Below are positions 33,697 through 47,136 of a stretch of DNA of 64,000 nt, piece after piece. Origin of the DNA: Erythrophleum ivorense (taxonomy: Eukaryota; Streptophyta; Magnoliopsida; Fabales; Fabaceae); the NCBI GenBank assembly GCA_026724425.1, contig JAIUCV010000004.1, forward strand, positions 9,946,001-10,010,000, read 5' to 3'. The translations under genes were made by a program, and so were the position numbers. The stretch's first letter is position 1; every line of letters starts with the position of its first letter. The notes beneath the pieces were generated by a model. The model did no database searches. It saw nothing but the letters and a program-made list of their open reading frames with translations, and was not told the origin of the DNA.

Positions 33697-34015
33697 GGCT
33701 TGTTTGATTTAATTCTGTAGAATAATTTTTTTGTTTTTAAGAATAAAAAAACAAAAAAATTTGTTTAATAATGTATTTTTAATGAAGTATTTTGTAAAAT
33801 AAAAAAATAAAATTTTATTTTTAAAAACAAAAAACTCAAAACACTTTTTAAATGTTCTGTAATTTTTGTTTTACAGAATCAGATAAAAAATAAAAAATAA
33901 TTACTTTTCAAAATAATGATTCAAACAAATTTTTTAATTTTTTTATTTTTAAAAATTTGTTCTTAAAAATATATATTTTGAAAACATTAAAACAAAAATA
34001 ATTTTAAACAAACCC
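33697..34015. mobile_element. Harbinger/Tourist-like MITE
   Basis: 319 bp. The left end reads GGCTTGTTTGATTTAA and the right end (reverse complement) GGGTTTGTTTAAAATT, an imperfect inverted repeat. Flanked by ATA on both sides (33694-33696 and 34016-34018). A 3-bp A/T duplication and GG(C/G)-TTGTTTG ends fit PIF/Harbinger MITEs. The interior is runs of A and T with long self-complementarity. Non-coding. Confidence 0.65.
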
Positions 34016-34018
34016 ATA

Positions 34019-35100
34019 TGGTTCTCCCAAAAAATTAGATTCTGTTGGGCTAGGAATATGATTTAAAAGATAGCTAGTGCGTATGGGCCAAGCTTGAAAT
34101 CTAATTTGACCCATATGAAATAAAAATTATATAAATTCCATTTTTTAAAAATGTTTTGATGTTTAAATGTTAATGAATTATCTATCATATTAACCCTTGA
34201 AATCTTTCAATAACATTAATTTAATTTTTAACTTCTTAAATTTAATCTCAAATAGAATTTTTTTTTGATTAATTTTTGGGTTGGATCTAACCCGGCATCC
34301 AAAAAAAAAACTGAACAAAATGGCTAGATCTATAAAAGTTTAGTCCTAAATCAAATCTATTCAATGGTGACATTAAACTGGTCAAATCTTATGAGAACGT
34401 GGGAATGTGGAGAATACAACATTCTCACAAATTTTTTCTTTCTTTTTTTTAACGCACATTATGGGATGGATTTAGAATAAAATTATTCGGTGAAAACTTA
34501 TTTAAAAAATGTTGCTATGCTTATGTTGTATATAAAAATTTTGTTTTATCTTGAGTCATGTTTGGTCTTCAGTTTATACTCACACTTTCATAAACCACTT
34601 ATTTAGTGCTTATTAGTTATTAGTTAATAGGTTTGTACAACTTACACTTTTATGATTATGTATATCATTAATTTATATATTTTATTATTGAAAATAAGAG
34701 ATAAATATATTTTTATTTGAAATTTAAAACATAATCATAAAAGAATAATAATTAAGAGAAAAATTACTGGTTTGGAAGTTTTTGTGCCATGAATGACTTG
34801 AAGAATGGACGTTTGTGTGCTTATGCAAGGGAACTTAAAAAAGATGACAAGAGAATAATTTTATTTGAGTGAACTTCCAAATTACTGATATGGTTAAAGA
34901 ACTGAAAATTATCAAATTGAAAAATTAATAAAACTATAAATTATTATATATAACAAAATGAACATCCATTAAAAGGGTAGTGAGGAGCACTCCCTTGCCC
35001 CCTTCTAGATCCATCCATGCTTACATTAACCTTAAAATTGTATCATTTCCATTAAGAATTCAAAAAGATTTTGCAAACCAAACATCAATGAGTTAAATGA
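34019..35100. other. Unassigned intergenic sequence
   Basis: AT-rich, no gene. The last 100 bases approach a copia-related block. Confidence 0.4.
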
Positions 35101-37450
35101 GATAAGAATTAACTACTAGCTTCAGTTTGTACATAAAAGAATTTTTTAATACTTTCTTGTATAGAAGTAAATCTTGCAAATTATCCTATCAATTCAGTTT
35201 CAGCCAGAATCACCAAAGAAATTTTCATTTCTTATTCATGACAGAAACACCTTAATCTATAAGAAGGAGAATGAATTTGTAGAGAGAACCATAGTTTGTG
35301 TTCTATGTCTATGTCTTATTTCTCTTCTAAAGAGAAGTTGTCATACATTAAAATTATGTTAAGTCAATATACCTTGATTTCGTTATCCACTCATAAAAAT
35401 AATTAACTTTTTTTAATTTTAAATATTAATTAATTGGTAATTAATTAATCAATTGGGATGTGGGTTACTAGATTATGAATCAACCCATTATGAAACAACC
35501 CAAATTTTAACATTTTCTACTTGCACATGATGGGATGAATAACATAAAACTTTATGCTCTTTTTAAACTCTCATACCAAGTGGTCTACAATAATCACTTA
35601 GGCACAATCTTTAAAAACTCTTACATTAAGCACAATTTTTAAAAGCTTTTACATTAAAAATCTTAGCATAGGACCCACATAAGAGATGTATTGCTTAGAT
35701 ATATATTACACATTTATTTATGTGCCTTAAATACCTTAATTCACCCATATACCCATATTTTTTACTTAGGATAAATATAATCTCTCTTAAGTTTAATTTT
35801 GCTTATATTGCTTTCTTATATGCATAGTATCCATACTTGTGTCACTATAATAAATTCATAATGGGTATTCTATAAATACTAGTATAATTGTTATATTTTG
35901 GATAATTTTCCTTTTGCTCACATACCACTTAGATCAAAACTAGTTGCTTTTTCTAATACTCATGTAGGTCAAATTGTCACAACCATAACATGTATGCTAA
36001 ATTAGTAAATATTAACTTATTTTTTTATGATATTGTCAAAGTCATAAAGGCGTCAATGAAAGAGTTTATTCCTTTCTAGAACTCACATAACAATAAAACA
36101 AAGATTTATTCACTTGCTTCCCCACTTGCAATTATTAAGCACATGTAATATGAATTGTATGCTATGATATTTCTCTTATTTTATAAGGATATATGTTAAT
36201 TTGATTTATTTATTAACACCATACGAATCTTAGTCTAAACACATACAATACCTAACTTGAACTCTGCTATACCATTCACCTCCTATGGTGCTTAAAAGAG
36301 AGTTCGCATCTAGCTACAAGTATTATAAATAGTATAAATCCATAATCCGATCCATATCTATTTATGTGTTTTGATCTCATCTTGACCTTCTTTTTTCCTC
36401 TTTTGTTAAAGTTTCATATTTATATTTTTGTATTCATCATTTTTCCATATTGCTACTTCCGCTACCTTGCATGACAAATATAAATGTCTCATATTTGCTT
36501 GTTCCTCATGAATACTAAAGGCAATTGATCATGTAAAAGAGCCAATCTCATTAACCTGTACGACATACTATCATTATGTATATGTTATCTTTGATCATGA
36601 CATAATATATTTATTTAGTTAACAATTAATTTGTATATAAGGCATGATACACTATATTATACACATATCAAGTGACTTTACATCTTCCTTATACATATCT
36701 CTACATATAAAGTTTGTTAAGGGATTAACTAATATCTTATGCATAGAGATATATTGTAGAGTTATACTTTTTTGTGCTATTGTATCTCTCACATTCTTTC
36801 ATCTACTGGACTAGTTTTGTTATGATGCATGGGGTTTATAGTGTAGGCTATAGTTGCTTGAGTATCATTATTGATCAATATTAGACTCAATATCTTACTA
36901 ATGATCTTTAAGTATTTCATAAATCACTTTAAACCTATAGCCTATTACACTATTGCAAAACATGAAATAAACTCTACTTCTATGGTAAATAACATTATAC
37001 ATGTTTGCTTTCTTCCTATTATAGGATATGATATTATTATTTAGTTAGAATATATATCCAAAAGTTGATTTTCTTGCATTTAGATTTTCTCTCTAATTCA
37101 CATTAGAGTATTTTTTTCAAGCACAATCTTACTTAACAATATAATCTTAGTTACAAGGTTATAGTAAGAGACTTTTTATATAATTTTCAACATAAATTCA
37201 ATTTAAGGACTTACCTCATGACTTAGATTATTGCCTTTTATTATAGAGATATTAATAGTTTTGTAGTCTTTCATGTTGAATTACTTAAGGATTTTTTAAA
37301 TATAATTCTTTTATGAAAGAACAATTAGTTTCTCCGAGCTATTCTATCATAACATACTCTACTTAATCATTCTCATATTATCTTACTCTCACATGCAAAT
37401 AAAATAACTGCAACAAAGCTTGTAGTAGTAGTTTTTAAACATCCCATATG
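35100..37450 (-). mobile_element. 3' part of a decayed copia element
   Basis: On the minus strand, 36940-37150 translates with several stops to a copia RNase H region: RKS...INFWIYIL corresponds to the conserved RKSTSGYIF, followed by an ISWxSKKQ-like and ALSTMEAEF-like stretch. 35130-35540 resembles 60040-60430 and parts of 62260-62720 (shared AATTAATTAATCAAT and TGGATTATGGGTCAA-like text), as expected for copies of one LTR. RT, integrase and gag are missing or unreadable; the element abuts antisense LTR debris at about 37450. Confidence 0.6.
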
Positions 37451-39250
37451 TCAAATGAACCTATGGGTGGCAAATTTAGAATTTCTTTCCATTTCTCTAC
37501 AAAAACTTCTATATACATATTTGTTTTGATTTACATATTTGTCATCCAAGTCCCATTTGCATATAGGAGTCATAGAGCCAAATTTCACCATTTTGAGATA
37601 AAAGGGTCTTAAATTTTAAAAATTCATAATTTTGAATACATAACTTCAATTTACACAAACTAGATGTCTTTGGAAAGCTCATGATCTGAACTTACTGCTA
37701 TAAAAAATTCAAATAAAAATAAATCTATTTAGCCCCTCAAAGAACACAAAAATTGAGACCAGACTAAAATAAACAGTGCACAATGTGTGACAACTTTTTA
37801 AGGTTAACTTTAAAAATTCACCAAATATTTTATAAAGTCTAAAAAATATCAACTTTGGCTTGTCAAAAAGCTCTATATGTCCTTTAAGTATCCACCAATT
37901 TTCAACTCTAAACTAAGTCATTAAGACTATAAAGGGTGAGGTTACAATTTATGGCTCATTTGGACCACATGTGGTTCTAAAATGATCCATTTAAATCCTA
38001 ATATGTAATCTCTTGCCTTGAGCACATTTCTTTCCATTTATTCTTCATTTCTATAGAGGTCATTACATAAAATATGGCTATCTATTAAAATTCACTACCC
38101 ACTTAAAATAAGACATCTAGAGCCATACACTTCTCATATATCATAGCATGTTTTATTTTCATATTTCTAGATCAAAGTAGCATATGTTCATAGTTTCAAA
38201 CTTATACATAACTTTCTAGTACAATCAATCATCATATACATCATGATTCACTACTAGTTTGTCTCAACCATACATTATACAAATATATGCATATCAAAAG
38301 CCTTTTTCTATGCTCTTTAGGCTCTAACTCTTCTCTGGTTATTTCCCTTTGCTTGTGGCACCCGTCATGGTTAATGGGAGATAAAAAGGGTGAGATTCTT
38401 AAGAGAATCTTAATAGCTAAACTCATTCCAAATCAATGCATGTAATGAATGCACAAAAGGAAATGCAAGCATATAAGTCATATGTATCAGGTAACTCAAA
38501 CATGAAATTGGTATGAAACTTTAATGTTCATCCAACCATGGCATAAAAACATACTAGCTAGATTCATCTCTAGGCTAAGGAAGAACTACTATGCTCAGTT
38601 CCCTGCCACCTTATGCTAGGAGCCAAGCTTAACTCGTATATGCAAACAAAGTCTTGCTAAAAGTTAATTCAAAACATAACTCATGTAATCATCAAACAGA
38701 AAACATACAAGCATCTTAACTTATATATACACTCTAATGCATGTAAGATGGGAAGAGATAGCTACCTTATAAAGCTAAAAGCTTTGGTTTGTCACTAACC
38801 CACTTACTTTTTTACTTTTCTCTTTGTCCTTCTCAAGTTGGCACATACAAGGTGGAATGCACTAGCTTGGTTTAAAATACATCAATTTAGATGCAAGGCA
38901 ACCCATTAGAATTTATTCTAATTCATTTCATTACTACATCGCTCACTAGAACTTATAAGGTAAATTTAGGCTACTTTAAGCCCTTAAGTAGTGACTTCTA
39001 TAATTTAACTTCTAGAGTTTAAGATCTCACTTTATATAAGTCATATAACTTTAATGGAACTTACTAAGGCCATCATATGCAAGTTCAAACATGTATAGGA
39101 CCAAGTTGATTAATTAGACCCTTTATAAACCTTAAATTTTTCACTTCTCAAAATATGGCTCCTAAATTCATTCTAATGGTTCCATTAATATTCATTACTC
39201 ATATTTAGACCATCTATAACCTTATAATTCATGAAAACCCTTCTTAGGTG
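37450..39250 (-). repeat. Degraded antisense copy of LTR family A
   Basis: Matches the 3' two-thirds of the family A LTR in reverse orientation, for example ATAGCTACCTTATAAAGC against GCCTATAAGGTAGCTAT at 42513, and the block around 37560-37990 against 40840-41640. Heavily diverged; ends unclear. Confidence 0.5.
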
Positions 39251-40763
39251 CTTGCTCTAGTCCTTAGCCGAGTGAGAATTGTCTCATCGAAGGATCTCAA
39301 AAGATATTAGGTTGTAATAAGATTTGTAGCTAGTGGCACAACTTAAGTCATTTCCCAAGGAGTTTGCTTATAATTATCTATGAAAGAGTTCTTTTAGTGT
39401 GATTAAACCAGAGGTGTTTAGGGGAGGGTTTTGATTTACTAAAATTTAAATGAATTAAAGAAAATTAAAAGAACTAAAAACTTAAAACTAAGTGATAACA
39501 ATAATCAGGCAAAAAGTGGTAACTAGTTTTTGAATGGACTTCCTATAATTTAATTATCCTTGCTCCCTTTTAATATACCAAAACATGGATTTAACTTGTT
39601 ACTTCTTAGTGTATTCTTCATAAAAATTCTTGAATTATTATCTAAGACTCAAATTACTAATTATCAAAGAATTTGCAACCACAAAGAACCGTGAAAAATG
39701 AGCTATTAGAGTTAGAAATAAGAACACACCAAAATAGTACCTAAATGCTCATTAAAGTCTCTGAACAATTAACATAGAGATGCTAATCAACCAATTAGAT
39801 TAAAGATTTCCTCAAATACAAATATCACACAAAATTTCAGCCACTTAATACAATGACCATTACACTAAATAGCCTAAGAATAAGAGGAAATAACTAGCAA
39901 ATTAGATAGCCATTAAGTCTAGAATTTCTACAAACACTTAGGCATCAAAATAAGTCTCTAAATGTGAAATTATAATCAAAATGATAGAGCAAATGAATGC
40001 AATACAATCAACCACTAAAATCTCCATTTAACAAGTTAAACCTAGCCAAATTAAACAAAGAAATTAATGTTAAAAGTAAGGGATAAAGGGAAAAGAAGTT
40101 AGCTAAATTTAGGGATGAATCTTAGAGCTCAAATCTTCATCCATAGTAGTCACATTCTCAACTAGCTACTAAGGTGAATTCAAACTTCCATTGGAGGAAA
40201 TGGATGGAGGAATTAAAGGGAAAAAGCCATGGCTCACGAGCTTGATGGAAGAATAGATAGAAAAAAAATGGTGCCTCGTGTTCCGTTCTCTCTTTTTCTA
40301 TACCTAAACCTTTGCCTCTTCTTTTTTTCTTTGTGTTATCCTTGGACCCTCCAAAATCTCATCACATGTTCTACCCTTATCTCCAAAACCTATGCTTCCC
40401 ATGTGTTTCTTCATTCATATGATTCATTTGGGTGCCTTCATCACTCGAGTCCATGTGTGTGTATTTATGAATAGCTAGATGTGCATTTACGTGTAAGTGT
40501 AGAATGATCCTCTCTTGTCTTTGCCCAAGCTTATATTATGTGCTTCCTTTCAATCCCATGTGTACTTTGTGTAGAATTGAGAGTATGTGTATGTGGGAGT
40601 ATATGAGAAGGCTCATGATTTGGAAATGAGAGAGCACCTAATGCTGTCCGTGTTTCCCTATTCCACGTGAGCTCTCCCTAAACCCAAGACTTATTATCTA
40701 GCTCGTGCCTATGTGTGTAAATAAGAGAGTCCCATGGATCATTTCTTACGTGAAACCCATAGA
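39251..40763. other. Unassigned repeat-rich sequence
   Basis: Resembles LTR or retroelement UTR text (a long low-complexity A-rich tract at 39400-40100, then a pyrimidine-rich stretch). An 81-codon frame at 40229-40474 has a hydrophobic middle but no identifiable family. No gene supported. Confidence 0.35.
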
Positions 40764-41644
40764 TGTAACACCATGATTTTATGACTCATCTCATATCATA
40801 TGTGGACTTAGTTCCATGAAGCACATGAATTCCTCAAGAAAAGTTATAGAAACATACAATTAAACTGCATTACATCACGGGTAAATTTTTCAATCGATAT
40901 TCTGCAGGCCATATAGACTCATCCATCCTATTGTCATATCTAAATACATAATTACAACTCATAACAAACTCAAGGAGTTGCCTAGAACTCAAGCAAAAGG
41001 AGTGGATACATAAAAACAAGGTGTGCAACCTAGGACTACAATTCCAGATTATGTGCCTGAAATTTGAAAAATCATAACTAATTCTAGAAAAATTAAAATT
41101 AAGCATAATATACCATTTTGGAAAGCTATAGATGTCTAATTTATGATAAAAATAAATATAGGCCACAAAAGAGGCTACTAGCCACCAGAAATTAATGGAA
41201 TAGTACCAGAGGTCGACTATCATTACTAGTACTATCCTCCAACTTCAAAAATTCATATTTCTCTGCTTAGATGTCTAATTAGGGTGATCTCAATGGCCTT
41301 GGAAAGCTTATTATGTCATGTTTATGCCTATAAAATTTCATGATCATTGAATATCATTTGTCCCATGAATGACACAGCCCAAATTTCTGCCTACATGAAC
41401 AGTGTTTGCATCAGTTTAGCAAAAAAATGCCAACTTTGGAAATTTATAATTAATTCCATAGAGCTTCAAATATTTTGGTCTTTGGTTTCACAAAAATTTT
41501 TTGGATAAAATCTATATGTGTGCCAAATTTCATGAGCAAATTCGTTCATTTAGTCAAATCTTGATATTAGGTTGTGAAATGATCGTTTTTATGTTTCACA
41601 AGGGTCTTAAATAGTCCACTTTAGCTTCTAAGGCAACTATGGCC

Positions 41645-41649
41645 ACTTG
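41645..41649 (+). repeat. Solo LTR target-site duplication, left
   Basis: ACTTG before the TG of the solo LTR; repeated at 44468-44472. Confidence 0.85.
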
Positions 41650-44467
41650 TGTAACAACCAGAAAAAAGAGAGAAAAAAAAAAGAAGAAAAAGAGAAGCTG
41701 AAAAATTTTCGAATGGCTGAAAATTTTCTAAGTCTACTAGCTATAGCCTAGTTATAGCGAATGTATCTGTTCGTTATAGCAAGAAATGGTCTAACTATAG
41801 CGAGTGCGGGCATCCCATACAAAAACTAGGGCATTGCTCACCGTAGCGCCCGCCATAGCAAAAACAAGGGTCTGGGACTTATAAGTGCTCGCCGTAGCGA
41901 GGGTTATTCTTCGCTATAGCGAGGGTTAGTCCAGAAAAGCGTGAAAAAAGAGAATTTGACTTCTTAAAGCGTCCCAATTCATTCCTTCTCCTTTCCACCT
42001 ACTTAGGCTTCATCCAAGACAGAGAAAAGGGCGGAGGAGAGAGAGAGGCACCTAGAGAAGGAAGGAGAACAAGAAAAACATAAGCATAACTTGAGATTTC
42101 CCTAGCTTTTCTTCTTAAACTCTTATTCTTCTCTCCTTTCTCTCTCTTCCTATGGTTTTGGTGGTTGAAATAGCTATGTTTTGGGCTTGGTTCAGAAGAG
42201 GGAAAGTGGAAAACCACTCTTGAAGGAGGTTAAAATTCATGTAGCTTTACTTCCTTGATTTCCTTTCTTGAGAGCTTGAGAGAGGAAGGATAGTTGGTGA
42301 ATTTCTAGAGAGAGAAAGAACCCTAGTTTCTTATATGCTTGGTAGGGTTTGTTAGAAAGAAAACCCTAGCTTTGTGAATAAGTGTTGAGTTATGAGAAAG
42401 TAATCACATGCTCTTGTATGTCTAGACTCAAGAGAAACACTCCTATCTAGTGGTGATTGTGAAATCAAGAAGGGAGAAGACAAATTGAAAGGGAAGGCTT
42501 GTGTTAGCCTATAAGGTAGCTATCTCCACCTTCTCTCATGCATAGATGTGTTCTTCCATTATCTTGCATGTGTGTATATATGTTTTAAACTATGAAAAGT
42601 ATGCTAGCATGATGATACCTTATGTATTTCAATGATGTTTTATGTGATTGCTATGGTTTGCTTGAGTATGGAAAAGCCAATAACCCTCTAGACATGGTGA
42701 GGATGAGCTAAGAACCCTAAAGTTGGTTGAGACAAGTAAAAAGTCTCCCAAAAGTGAGGTTGACTCCTAAGAGTAAAGTTGAGTCGAAGAACCTCTTAAA
42801 GAATAGGTGAGGCAAGTCTAAAATCCACAAGTGAATGGGTGAGTCTGATCCACTTGCTTGGCAAGCCTTTGTATGTTATGTATGACCTACTTAAATGTTG
42901 AAAATGCTTTTCTTATGAATTCACATGCTAATATACCCACGCATATATTTGTGAGACTTGTTTGCATGTTTTATGTATGATTGAATGAGAGATGAGCTAT
43001 GGAGATTCTTTGAATCTCACTCTCCCTCTCCACTATCCTAACATGCTAGGTGGACCAAGTGAGATAAGAGATGGAAGCCACCAAACTTGAAGCTAGAAAA
43101 TTGGCAAAGGAGTGGTGGAATAGTCATGTTATCACTATTTTGTAATTAAGTTAAGAGATGTAATATAATGATGTACATGATATAGCACGTATGAATACTT
43201 CTAAATGAATGTATTTATCATATATGTATGAGAATTAAAACCATCTTGAATGATGTAGCAAGTTTGGTTATGAATAGCAAGATCTTGGCATTATGTACAT
43301 GGTGTATATGTTGGTGTGGGGGAGTGAGTTTTGCAAATCTGGGTTGTTAGACATTTGAGCCATGTTTAATAGCCTATGTTGATGCTTTCCCACGTGCTCA
43401 TAGAGCCTTAGAAGTAGGAGAAGCTAATTTGAACCCTTGGAGTCCTCTTTAGCAAGAGAAATTGGCACTTTGCCCCCCTATGTCAAAGTCTGACCAAATG
43501 ATGCCTTCTTGCCTTGAAATTTGGCATGTGACTAGATCTTGCCTAGAGCTTTTTGGGAACCCAAAGATCATGTCATTTTGAGATTTTTGGATTTTTTTAT
43601 GATTTTTCAAAGTTGGTATCAGAATTTCAGATTTGTACAAGCACTGTTCATTTGGTTAGTTGTAAAATTATATCATTTGAGGGGTAAACGTAGTCCAATG
43701 GATACAAAATTTTATAGACAGAAACTAGATAGTTACAGTGACTTGTAGAAACTAGAAGCACCTCATTTAGAGGTCTAGAGAGGAAGATATGCATTTTTGA
43801 AGTTTCTACCCAATATACTTGCCTAACCAGTGGTATTATTTCATCGATTTCTGAGAGTTTGGCTTGATAAATTGATCTGGAGACATTTTTTCTCTCTAGT
43901 TAACATCCATATATTTCCATAATGGTATCATTTACACACATTATATTTTTTTGGAATTAGTTGGACATTTTTGAAGTTCATATTAGTAAACTGTGACAGC
44001 ATCAGGACCAGTCCGACCTCCAGACCAATTTGCGTGTCAAACACTTTGTGTGTAGGATGTTATGACTTGTACATATTTTTAGCATGAAGTAGACATCCCA
44101 AGCTTTCCAGAATGACTAATATTATATTTTTTCTATTTTTTTATATTTAGTTGTGATATTTCAAACTTTGCCCAGAAATGAGGCCAAGCCTAGCCGAAAA
44201 TGAACATGCATGTTCCATGCCTCTTTTTGGTTTCCATGGGCTGAAAACATGTTTTTGAGATTGAAATGAGTTGTAATAGTGCAATTAAATATGAGGATGC
44301 ATAGAATGAGCTCACATGATCCATGTGACACGGAAATGAATTTTTAACCATGTTGCAACTCTAAGAAAGTGTATGAATCCAATGAGGAAGATCTCACTTT
44401 ATTCTTCCTATATCTCATATAAGTATGTAAGGCATGATGGGTATAAGTTAGAAATAATGGTGTTACA
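41650..44467 (+). mobile_element. Solo LTR of family A, sense orientation
   Basis: 2818 bp starting TGTAACAACC and ending GGTGTTACA, the usual termini of plant LTRs, with exact 5-bp duplications ACTTG on both sides. There is no internal retroelement region and no second LTR, so LTR-LTR recombination has removed the rest. It interrupts an antisense copy of the same family. Its 3' two-thirds (about 42430-44467) align with 57900-59763 and, up to 43400, with 62950-63900; its first 750 bases are different. Confidence 0.88.
41735..41935 (+). repeat. Array of TATAGCGA-type motifs in the LTR 5' region
   Basis: About eight irregularly spaced copies of a motif near G(C/T)(C/T)(A/G)TAGCGA, for example GTTATAGCGA, ACTATAGCGA, GCCGTAGCGAGGGTTA and GCTATAGCGAGGGTTA. 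Some copies are self-complementary around CTATAG. The segment is more GC-rich than its surroundings and is absent from the other family copies in the window. Confidence 0.7.
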
Positions 44468-44472
44468 ACTTG
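44468..44472 (+). repeat. Solo LTR target-site duplication, right
   Basis: ACTTG, identical to 41645-41649. Confidence 0.85.
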
Positions 44473-47136
44473 AGTTGGTGGGAATGCACCAAAATAACAT
44501 TCTAAACTTGTCTCAAAGGTGCACAAACCCAGATTTCTCAAACTCACTCATCCACCCCATGATATACACAAGAATACATATGTTTAGTCTTATCATTCCA
44601 TACCCAAATCATACTATATCATGCATATGGCATTAATTCTCATTCATACATCGTATATATGAGTATTTATACATGTTCAAATAATTACATAACAATTTTC
44701 TCATAGCATTACATCATATGCAATGTGTATGGCTACAAAAGAGATATAATTAGGCAAATTTTAAACATTTTGATGTCAATCTCTTATCTTCTAACTTGGT
44801 GGCTTCCATTACCTTGTTTATTTGCTCCACCTAGCATGTTAAGACATTCGAGAAGAGGGAATGAGATTCAAAAAATCCTAATAACTCATCTCTATTTCAA
44901 TCACACATAAAGATTGCAACACAAGCCTTGAAAATGCATGCATGAGCATAATAACATGTATGATCATTCACGAAGCATTCTTGGCATTTAAACAAGTCAT
45001 ACAAAGCATACATAGGCTTGCCAAGTAAGTGGATTAGCCTCACCCATTCTCTTATAGATTTTAGACTTGTCTCGCCTATTTTCTCTAGGAGATTTTGACT
45101 CAACTTCACTCTTGGGAGTCAACCTCATTCTTGGGAGACTCTTTACTTTATTTCAACCAATTTTAAGGGTTCTTGGCTGATCCTCACCATGGTTAGAGAG
45201 TTCTTAACTTCTCCACAATCAAGCAAACTAAGGCAAGCATATAAAACATCATTTGAATACATAAAACATCATCATGATACTATGGCATATGAAATCATGC
45301 TAGAACATTTTTTATGGCTTAAAACACACATACACACATTCAAAGACAAGTTCAGTACACATTCATGCATGAGAGATGGAGGAGTGAGCTACCTTTGATG
45401 TAACCACATACTTTTCTCCTTATAATTGCACTCCCTTCCTCGGCCACACACTCACAATGGTGGGAGAATTGTTTCTTTTGGCCTAAACACATAAAATAGG
45501 AACTAATCATACTCTTGAAACTATTCACAAAGCTATCTATATACTTAGAGCTCTAACTTTGTTTTATGGTTCATTTATGGTTCCTAAATGCACCTAATGA
45601 AGCAACATCCATCAATTGAGTTCTAGGCTCCATTCTTTCTTTTTATTTATAATTTTTGACTCATTTTAAGCCTCTTAGAGTCATCACACAATTAAAAAAA
45701 AAGCCAAACTAGATGTTACTTCTTTAGGTTATATTTAGAACATATAAGGTCATCTCACTTTCTATAGTTTTTAAATTTTTTCCAAGGCTTCCTCTCATCT
45801 TCACTTATCATATACGACTCAAAATAAGTTTGGAACAACTTAGAACTACCCTTAGGTGCCCTAAGTGTCTTTGGCCAAGGCTATGCTTTTTCTTGGCGCC
45901 TTTGGAGTTTCTTTACTTCTTTTGATGGGAAAAGCATGGAGGAAGCTCTCTTGGTGTCTTAGGAGCCTATATGAACACTTAAATATCATAAAATATATCT
46001 AGGGCTCATGGTAGAGTATAAGGTACAATCAAAACCCTAACCTCCTTATCTTGAAATCTAATGGTTCTTTGTTAATTTTCTTTGTATATTATCATTCTCC
46101 ATACCCAATTTCCTAAGATTCACCCTTAGTTCTGTCTAAAATCTAAGCCCTCTTAGACTTCCCTGAGGTGGTCGAACCTACAGGAGAGAAGGGGAGGAAA
46201 AAGCTACCATGGGATGGAGATTTTGCCTTATTTTTTCTTAATTTCTTGCTCGTTTCTTCCTTTCCTTAGCCTCCTCTCTTCAAATTCAAATTTTTTCTTT
46301 GTTCTTCCCTTAAAATAGATCCAAAAACCTCAATGAAACCATAAGAAAGAAGGGGAAATGGAGAAGAAAATGTTTGCTAAAGAAAAAGCATGAAAAAAGC
46401 CAAGAAAATCCATACCTCTTACTTGTTTTTCTCCTTCCTTTCTCTTCCTTCTTGTGCCCCTCACCCTTAGGGCTCTTTCTCTGATTTAGGGCAGAAACAA
46501 ATGTTGCTAAATGAAGGAGGAGATGGGGTGCCTCATATATATAAGTAGGTTTAAGAAACATTTTTCAAAAATTCTAATTTTGCTCCCTTGTCTTAGCATT
46601 TTGGTTTCTAATTTATTTTAGCTCCTTTTTAAGAACTGTCTTTTTCATCATGAAATTTAGATTCTCAATTTACTAAAATTCCTTTGGAATCACTTAAATC
46701 GGAACTAAAGCCTTCCTGAATGAATCAGTCAAAGTTCGGACTCACCGACGTTGGAAAACATCCACTGGAGGGGTTTTATTGTCCCGGGGCTTCCAATGGT
46801 TTTCAGGAACTCTGAGAACTCCAAAGAACTCAAAAATTTTATTTAAAAAGGCTTCCTATGATAATTTCAAAATTTGCTCAAAATTACGAAAATGTCATAA
46901 CGTTTTGCAAACCTTTCGTTCAAATTCATTTCTTCATTCTAGCTCCTTTTTTCTTTTCGTTTGAGTCTGAGATTCTCATTTTTAAGAGTTTAAAATCCTA
47001 TATAAATTTTTTGAGACCTTAACTAATTCATTTCGAGAGACTTCTTTTTGTATCCGGTAAATTTCATACGTTTACGGAGAAACCATATGTTACGTTTCTC
47101 ACATTTTCTCTTATTTTCAATGAACCAGATATTATA

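Larger units (their letters stand above)
40764..47136 (-). mobile_element. Antisense solo-LTR-like copy (family A) split by a solo LTR
   Basis: In two pieces (47136 to 44468, then 41649 to 40764) it aligns along its whole length with 56296-59763 in reverse. On the minus strand it begins TATAATATCTGG (TG decayed to TA) and ends ATGGTGTTACA. Flanks ATAGA (40759-40763) and GTGGA (47137-47141) could be a decayed duplication with two transitions. Without the insertion it is about 3.55 kb. No coding sequence or second LTR is attached, so it is probably a solo LTR. Confidence 0.7.

Noticed and set aside
40870..41223. A 117-codon minus-strand frame
   Set aside because: Lies entirely in an antisense LTR copy; the homologous stretch in the other copies is not open.
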